IMG/VR virus record: IMGVR_UViG_3300009285_000829
Location: 1 to 23,019 of that record
DNA length: 23,019 nucleotides
Strand: one strand, 5' to 3'
Source of the DNA: a virus
A model generated the notes under the pieces. The model was given only the letters and a program-made list of their open reading frames with translations, was not told the origin of the DNA and did not search any database. Below are positions 1 to 9,000 of the stretch, one piece after another. The position numbers and the translations under genes are program-made. Each line of letters opens with the position of its first letter. The stretch's first letter is position 1.

Positions 1-1
1 A

Positions 2-3000
2 AAAGGCGGGCACTTGATCCGTGAACGCCTGATTGAGGATGCCGGCCCTGCCACTGGTCCAGTCATTGGACGTACTCAATGGTCGCCGAAAGCCCCTTGG
101 TGGCCCGCTTTTGTACGGGACAAATCTGTGCGCATGGGGCCTGAAGAACTCCGTGCCGCCGTTGAAAAAGCTGCTACCGGCCAGCCTTTACGCGCCAAAG
201 AAGTCCGCGCTATTCGCTGGCTGTTGGATGAATCCACCAGACAAGTAGAGCCTGAGCAATACGCTGAGGAATCTTACACCGAAGATCCTTCCTGGTTGAC
301 CGAGTCCCAGACACCGATAGCCCTGGAACCCGGCGAAGAACGCGAGACCTTGGACTTGATGCACAAAGGTCTGCAAATGGGTCTGGACGCTGATATACTT
401 GAAGCTATCGTAGAACGTGCCGCGATACAGGAATTAAGCAATGACGACATCCTCCAACAGTTTGAAAATGCAGTCGCGCAGAAACGTGATCAAGAAGGCG
501 CTGCGGTTGTTCCGCCAGCAACGGAAACACGGGTACCAGCCGAAACCGCGCCAGAAGTAGACCTCTTTGGGCAAGATACACGTAGCGCGCAAGCCCTTGC
601 CGACCGTCAATCCGAAATAGACCGCAAACTCGGGAAAGACCGAGAAGCCGTACCCGCCGAATCCGCTGGAGACCTGTTTGATTCAGGTCGCGCCAAGCAA
701 ATCGATATTACGGAAGTTCCTGCTAGAATATCCCCCGCTAAACTGACTGAAAAAATTCAGTCGGAACAGGGGTATGTATATCACGCTACGAATGCTGATC
801 GCCTGGATGAAATCGCCACAACCGGAGAGCTAACCCCACACAGGCCGGATTACGGAACAGATCAGTTAGCTTGGCCCGATGGTTCGACTAAAAAACGAAG
901 TTACTTCAGTCGCAAGGCAGACATCGTATGGCAGTTTGCACCAGAAGACGGCAAGCCTGTAGTCATTAGAACGAAAGATGGAACTCATTTACAGACTGAA
1001 AGTACAGGAGATGTATTTTCTGGGAAACCAATCCCGTCGAGCGACCTTGAATATCTTGGTGAAGATGGGGCATGGCATCCTCTGGCAACAACGCAACAAG
1101 TTCTACCACGGCCTACCCAGGAACCGGATATCAATGCTTGGCGGAAAGACCGGTCCCCTGAATACCTGCAAGCCTACGATGCTTTCACACAGGTATCACG
1201 GGAACACGATGCAGTAACTGCGAAGTTTCGCAACAAGGAAGTAGGCTCCAAAGAGTTCCTGCTCTCCAAAGGCAGGCTCAATAAAGCCATGCAAGCCATG
1301 GATGAGGCAGAGCAGGCGGAAAAGAACGCGCCAGTACAATCTAAGCAAGTAGTACCGGATGGCCAACGTAGAGCCAAATGGAGGTCTCTCGGGAGAGATG
1401 TATCTATTGCATTACCATACAATGCCTCACGCTTCAAACCACAACCAAAAGATTTTATTGAGGCCGCAGGCAATCTTGGTATTACTCCAGCAGATGCTGC
1501 TACAGCATGGCGTATCTATGATGATAATCAGGGTGATATCGCTATCCCGAAGCGACGTAGTCCGCGTCCACTGATTACAGAGGCACAAAGAGAAGCATCT
1601 ATAGCCGCTGCACTGTCAACTGCAGCCACTCAAAAGAAGCCTTGGCAGTTGACAAAAGGAGAGTGGATAAATGCTGCTAGGAATTCTTTTGTACATCAGA
1701 AAGGTAAGCGCCGTTTGTTCCTGTCCTGGGACAACGAAATGCACCAGATTAAAGATCAATCCAACGGGAAATTAACCAAGCCAGTAGATGAGGTATTAAC
1801 TGATATCCATCGTGCCCTTGTGCAACAGCACATAGAACAACGCCGCCGCGACACGGTAGATGCGGAATCAGCCCCATATCCAGGTTTACGTGATATGGCA
1901 AAAGGCAGACTGGAGCGTCCGACCGAGTTTTATCCTACCGATGAAGTCCTCGCTGATTATCCTGAATTAAAGAAACCGGAACCGCCTACTGCCGCGCTTG
2001 TTGCTGAGAGCACACAAGCGCCTGCCGAGAAACCAGAGCGATACGCTGTAGGCAAGTCCCTCACTAAAGACCAACGTAACAAGGTTCTCAGTACCTTGGT
2101 AGATGTATACCAACTCAAAGGTGCGCCAACAGAATCAAAGGGTTTCGATCAGGAAGGTGCTGAAATATTCGGATATGTCTATTCCCCTGACCTATTTGAA
2201 AAATCGTCCATCACTGGCGCTGGGTTGCGGTACATTGTAACCCTCCCGGATGGGCGTATCGCACACCCGAGCGAATTATTCCCGGACTACACCCAGTCAG
2301 ATATTGATCGCGTCATGGCTGAGAGAAAGTACGCTGAACAGCAAGCGAAATTGGGAAGAGAAGATCGGATCCGCATACTCAACAATCGAAAAGCTGGTGA
2401 TATGAACACCGCGAATAGTATTTTCTGGAAACAGAATGCGGCTGTGGTCGATAAGATAAAACCAGAAGATACCTCCCTACTCACGGATGGGAAGCAGTAT
2501 ATCCGTGTGCTCAAACAGACGGCGGATAAAGACCTCACGATCCTTGGTGGAGAATGGGCAATCAATGCGCCCGTAACACCGGAACCAGGAGAGAGTAGCG
2601 TTGCGCCTACTCAGGACGGCGGATTGTTGGGCGGTTTAACGTTGTCTGAGGGGCTAAGGGCAGTCGAATTAAACAAAATAGTCGATAGCGGCGAGCAACT
2701 TACTCCAGACGAAACGGAGGAATTAAGACTTCTGAAAGAGAAGTACAATTCCAAACCAGAGCCATCCCCAGACCCCATGACCGCCGCCGCTACCAAGATG
2801 TCGGAAGCAGCGGATAAGCTGACGGCTGCGGCAGAGAAGCTGTCGAATGTGCAGGCGGCCAAGGAAACAGCAGAGGCTAAACCAAGCACTCCGATCACAA
2901 AGCATCTGGATGTCATGAGCCGCCTATCCAATAGGCAGGTAACGATTGACGAGTTCAAGCAGTCTTTTTCTGATCTGATATCGGCAGACCGCGCAACAAT

Positions 3001-6000
3001 CATCGAACAACTTTCTGACTACAAGAAAGCCGAGTTGTTGGAGATGGGTGGATGGGGCTTCACCAATCGTTATAAATCCGAGAAAAAGGACCGGATCGCC
3101 GACAGTCTGTACGTGAATTTTATCGAGGATTATGTGATCGATGGCAACGGTATTTCCTTCATGCTGGGGAGTGGTGATTACACGCAGAAGGTTATACAAG
3201 CTGTATCCACCAAGGTGGACGCCTACACGCAGCAGGATCTGGATGATTACGCAGCGAAGTACGCCAAGGGCAAAGAAGAACGCCAAGCGGCTATGGAAGA
3301 AGCCAAGGCAGGAATGGAGAACCCACAGACCACCGAGGATTACCGCAGGATAATCAATGCTCTTGCCAAAGAGAAAGACATCAAGACGTTTGCCGAAGCC
3401 AGGAAGTTACTGCCCTTGGAGCAGCGGATCCACTTCGATGAATTGGTAGCGCAGGAAACTCGTGAAAAGCGTACCGCCAATCAGTCCGATAAAAAGACGG
3501 GAATCAGAACGTCTGCACAGAAAGTATCTGGCGGGATTATCGAGACCAAGCATACCAAGAAAGGCCATGATTTGTTTGTGGTGCAACTCTCGGATCGGGT
3601 CTCCCGGGAGGATTACAATGCCCTCAATACTTCAGCGAAGCGCATGGGCGGGTATTATTCCTCTTTCCGTGGTGGTGACGCTATCCCAGGGTTCCAATTT
3701 ACTGAACGCCCACAGGCGGAAGCCTTCCAGAAGTTGGTCGCAGGCGACACTACGGAAGCGGAAAAGATAGCCGATGAACGCCGATCCGCTTTTGATGACA
3801 ACCGGGCGCAGACCTCAGTGGAGCGGTTGCGCTCTATGGCGGATGCCCTGGATGAGAAAGCCGATAATTCCCTTTTAGCAAGCCGCCAAACCAATACCGC
3901 CAGACGTGCGGCAATGGCATCCAGGGCAGAATCCTCAGCGAACCAGGACAAAGCTATGGCGCAGACCATGCGCAATATTGCCGATGGTATTGAAAGCGGG
4001 AACTTGAAGTATCTTGACCAGGTGCGCCAAAAGACTCAGGTGGAGATGCTGAACAGTATCATTGGCTCTGCTCATTACGATGAATTGAGGGAGACCTACA
4101 AGGATTACTCCGAGTATGAGAAAAACAAGGATCGTCCGCCGACCAACAACACCGTGGAATATGCCAAGTTTCCGAGTTACACCGCCTGGCGCGGAGACCT
4201 TGCCAAGCTGGGCCGACAACTGGTCGAGATGGACGGCTATAAGCAACTCGGGACCAAGCTGTTAAAACTGGCGGATGATGTATCGAGGGAATACGAGACA
4301 TTCGCCAAGGATAACTTGCAGAAAGTTTCTACCTTCGCCAAGCAGGACGGTGGTGCGGCGATTTTCACTACGCAAGACAAGGCCATGGAGGCTATTGCCC
4401 GATCCGGTTTCCGTGGTACCGCCATTCCTTTGCAGATCAAGCGTGGCCAGTACATGATCGTACTCAGTCCAGCGGAATCCACCAAGAAAGGGATCTGGCC
4501 AGGGGCAGAGGACAAGCAAATTACCCTGCCAACGGATCTTGGCGAGCAGTTGCTGGAGAAGGCTTCCCGGGCGAACAGGCAAAGGGTCAAGGTGGATATC
4601 CCGTGGCAACTGGAGTCAGCGCACGAGAAACGTACCCGCCTTAAAGGGATGAACATCGAGACTCCAGCAGAGTTCCGGTCTGCTTTGCGTGAATATGTCT
4701 CTATCCGTAATGCACCCAAAGAGCCGGACAGAATCAAGGCCATGGAACGCGCCATGGTTGGTCGATCGAAAGACGGGATGGACTTCTTCCCGACGCCAGA
4801 GAGCATTGCCAATGAAATGGTAGATACCGCCGACATTAAGGAAGGGATGGCCGTGCTGGAGCCTTCCGCTGGCATGGGTCACATTGCGGATGCGATCAGG
4901 GGTCAAGGCATTGAGCCTGATGTGATCGAGTTATCCAGTAGCCGCAGGGAGTTGCTGGAAGCCAAGGGGTACAACGTGGTTGGTAATAACTTCCTGGAGT
5001 TCACTGGCCAGTACGATAGGATCTTAATGAACCCTCCTTTCTCTGATCGGAGAGACGCGGCGCATATTCGACATGCTTATTTCCTACTCAAGCCGGGCGG
5101 GCGACTGGTTACAATCGCTGGAGAGGGCGTATTTTTCGGCAGTGACAAGAATGCACAGGAGTTCCGTGATTGGCTGGAGAGTGTTGGCGCCACCGATGAG
5201 AAATTAGCAGAAGGCGCCTTCATGGACAAGGATCTTCCTGTGAATACAGGCGTCAATGCCAGGATGATCGTAATTGAAAAGCCCGATCAAGGCGTGGCGA
5301 TGTTCTCGCTTGATTTGTCGCGCTTAGACGACAAGGCGACCTTATTCACCAAAGCCCAAGCCGAGGCCGCCATTGCCCAAGCCAGAAAGGGTGTCTCCGA
5401 CACCCTGGGCCTGCAAATCAATGTCATTGAATCTGCTGGAATACCCACTGAAGTTAAAGCCCAGATACCGGCCGGCAAGATACCCAAAGGCTTTGTCTAT
5501 CAAGGCCAGGTCTATCTGGTGGCGGATGCCATGAATAACGCCAGGGATGCGCAAGTTCAGTTCGCCCACGAGGTTATCGGACATGTCGGCATGGAAGCCA
5601 TCATGGGGACGGAACGCTGGCAGGCTTTGTTGCAACGCTTCACTGGACTCAAGAAGATTGGCGGTAAGGAGTTCCAGTCCCTCCTGGAAGAGGTCCACAG
5701 CCGCTATGCCGATCGGAAAGGGAATATCGACCCTGTAAAGGAGATGAAGGAATTCATCGCTCTGGCGGAAGAATCCCGGGAGCAGGCCGGGGCTGTGGCT
5801 ACTTTCTTACGCCAAGTCCGTGAGTTCCTGGCGAAAGCCCTCCGTGCCCTGGGCTTCAAGCAGCCGTTCTCCATGACGCAAATTCATGAGCTATTGTCGT
5901 CATCCGAGCAATACTTGAAACAAGGAGAGAGACAGGCACAGCCAGAGATGGCACCGGCTTTTTCGCAAGGCAATATCAGAGATACGCAACGTGCAGAGCA

Positions 6001-9000
6001 AGCGGCGTTCGATGCCGCAAATAAGGAATTACGGCGAGGCAGCGAGTTTGATGTCGAGGAAGAGATCCGTTCTATCGAAACAAGTGGCAGCATTGACTTA
6101 TCTGATCTGGCAGAAAATCCAGAATTCTGGAACGCAGAGGACGAAGATTTCACCGACGCAGGAAGAGACGAAGCAATACGCCGAACGAGAGAGATGGCAG
6201 AGCAGCGTGTTGGTTACGCCCCCGTTACATCACTGGATGAATTGAACGGTAAAAATCAATCAGTACAGGCCGAGGCTTTCCATGCCTATGCGGATGGTCT
6301 TGGCCTCAATTCAAAGAAAAGCTTCTCTGCTGGCGGAAGCCGGTATGTTGAAATCTCTTTCTCTGATGGAAAGACGGTAAAGTACCGGTTCGCAAATCAT
6401 TACAATACTGTTCGCGACACAGGGATGCAGCCGGATGTGAATGTTGCGCCTGGCGGGGTGGATTTTACAGATGCGATAGATTCACTGCTTAACCAATCAA
6501 CCTCTTTCTCCAACAGTGAACGCAACACCACCTTCTATTCCCAACTCCTGAAGACCATCCAGGAAGCGACTCAAGCCAAAGCCACTCCGCAGCAATGGGA
6601 AGCGTTATTCCAGAAGTCTGGTGTAAAGCAGGAAGAGATTGATTGGCTGGATGTAAAAGGTTTCTTCTCCGGTAAGCCGACTGTCTCAAAGAGCGATCTA
6701 GCCGAGTACGTGGCCGCGCACCAGGTGGAAGTGAAGGAGGGAGTGAAACAAGATACTGGTGATTGGGTTGTGTACGACGGCGAAGCAAATCAATACTTTG
6801 CTTCCAGGCAGCAGGCCGAGGAATACGCACGAGAGCAGGGGATAGATATCACGAGTGACTCTGTATTTGTGTCGCCCGATACGAAAGAGACCCACTTCGC
6901 CCAATACCAACTTCCGGGCGGATCCAATTACAGGGAGGTGTTGCTGACGTTGCCAAAACGTGAAGCAAAATCAATGGTTGATGTAATCAAAGGGAATTAT
7001 GCGAATTTCCAATCATCCCACTTCGATGAACCAAATATTTTGAGTCATGTAAGATTTAACGAAAGGGTTGATTCAGAAAATAATAAAGTTCTCTTCATAG
7101 AAGAGTTGCAAAGTGACTGGAGCGCAGCTGGCAGGAAAAAAGGATTTACCCCAGCAGATCATGTTGGTGAATTTACCGACGCACAAAGGGAAGAGGCGAA
7201 CCAGTATTACGATATTCGTCCAGAGGTCTGGGAAAAACTGTCCATCGAAGCGCGTGATTCTTATGTGCTGGAGATGAGGGAGACCCAAGGCAAACGTGCC
7301 GTACCAAGAGCCCCATTCGTCACCAAGACCCAAACTTGGGCACTTTTGGCAATGAAGCAAATGATACGCTACGCCGCTGAAAACGGATTTGAAAGAATCG
7401 CATGGACCACAGGAACTCAACAGATAGAACGTTATTGGGGAAACCAGACAATATCAGACGCTGTTGACAGGTTTAAGAAAGTTACCGAGCCACAAAGCGT
7501 TCGGGAACTCTCGCAGAATATCTTTGGCGCAGAAATGTCGGCCTTGATGCCTTTCGATATTGTGGATGGTGGTATGTTGGGATCGCTTAACAACGATAAG
7601 GTTAAGAGGATCGTTGTTTCCGATCTTCCCGTCGATGTGGTGAACATTCTCAGAGATAAGCAGCTTTCTGCCAATCAGATTTTCAGTGATCCTGAGATGG
7701 TCACGGCGCGTCTTTCCGTTGATGGTCGTCGCAGGGTGGCTGATGGCATTCTCAGTTCTATGCGCGACACCGGCGCAACGATAAGAACAAAACTTAGCGA
7801 CCTTCACCTTGGAGGGGGGGAGATACTTCTTTTCCCCGCATTGAGGGCAAGTGATCTCAATTCTAGTGAAGTTGCTGGCATTATAGCTCCGAGCGCCATC
7901 TTTCATCTTGGGCCCAGTATTAGCCCACAAGAAGCTGCTGCGGCAGGAGCGACCGCAAAATCTCTTTCTCATGAGGAGAGAAGGTTTTTTGGCGAAAAGT
8001 TCAGTCCCGCAAAATTCGCAGAATTTTTGAATGCTCATGCAGAGATTATACACGGTCAAGCAGGGCTTTTAAAGCACGGTTTTGAGGCCCCTCCACATGA
8101 AGGCATGAAAGCCTTCTACGACACCATGCTCCCGAACATCGTGAATAAATATGTGAAGAAGTGGGGGGCGAAGGTTGGTCCCGCCAAAATCAGCGGGGCT
8201 AAGGTTGAGATCACAAAGCAATCAAGTGGAAAATATCATGTTGCTACTGATAGTGAAGTGCTTGGTGTTTTTGATTCCTTGCAGGAAGCAGAGTCCGCAG
8301 CCGGGAAGTCTACAGTTCCATCCTTCGACATCACCCCCTCTATGCGCTCTTCCGTGCTTCAGGGCCAGCCATTGTTCTCCCAAATCAAGCAAACCGACTC
8401 ACCTGCTTTCAAGGCATGGTTTAAGGATTCCGTCGTTACCGTAGATGGTAAGCCAGGGAGTGAACCGCTTACCGTTTATCATGGCACATACGCTGAAGAT
8501 ATCACAGAATTTGACCCTGATTTAGCTGGGCAGTCTGGATTTGGTAGCGCTGCCGGTGGTATGGAATTTACTTCTTCTCAGTATGTTGCATCACATTACG
8601 CTGGGGCGAGCGAGCAGTATATAAACCTTGGTTATGAAGCGGGCAATGTAATGCCTGTATTTTTGAAAATACAAAAGCCTTTCGTTGTGACGGCAGATAT
8701 GCACGAAGGACAATTTGAGGTTGCCCATAGGTACGGTAATGAGATTAAACATCTAATAGAGGGGGAATTAACTATAGATGATTTGAGAGAATATGGAACA
8801 GATTCTAATCTGGTTAATGTCAATTTATTAATTGACGCTTGGGATAAACAAGGCGGCATTGATGGGATTATTATTGAAGATGCTTCATGGGACGCAGACG
8901 ATAGTGATCTCAATACTCAATATATCGCCTTCCGCCCAGAGCAAATTAAGAGCGCCACCGGTAATCGCGGCACCTTCTCCCCCACGGATCCAGATATCCT

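Noticed and set aside
4237-4875. Minus-strand open frame of 212 codons inside the giant gene
   Set aside because: No recognisable domain. It lies opposite the normal, domain-bearing methyltransferase region of the giant protein. Unlike the HNH frame it has no family motif.
7438-8098. Group I/II intron or intein at the HNH insertion
   Set aside because: The nuclease is on the opposite strand, so it is not an intein, and the flanks are far too short for an intron core. The sense frame is simply open.
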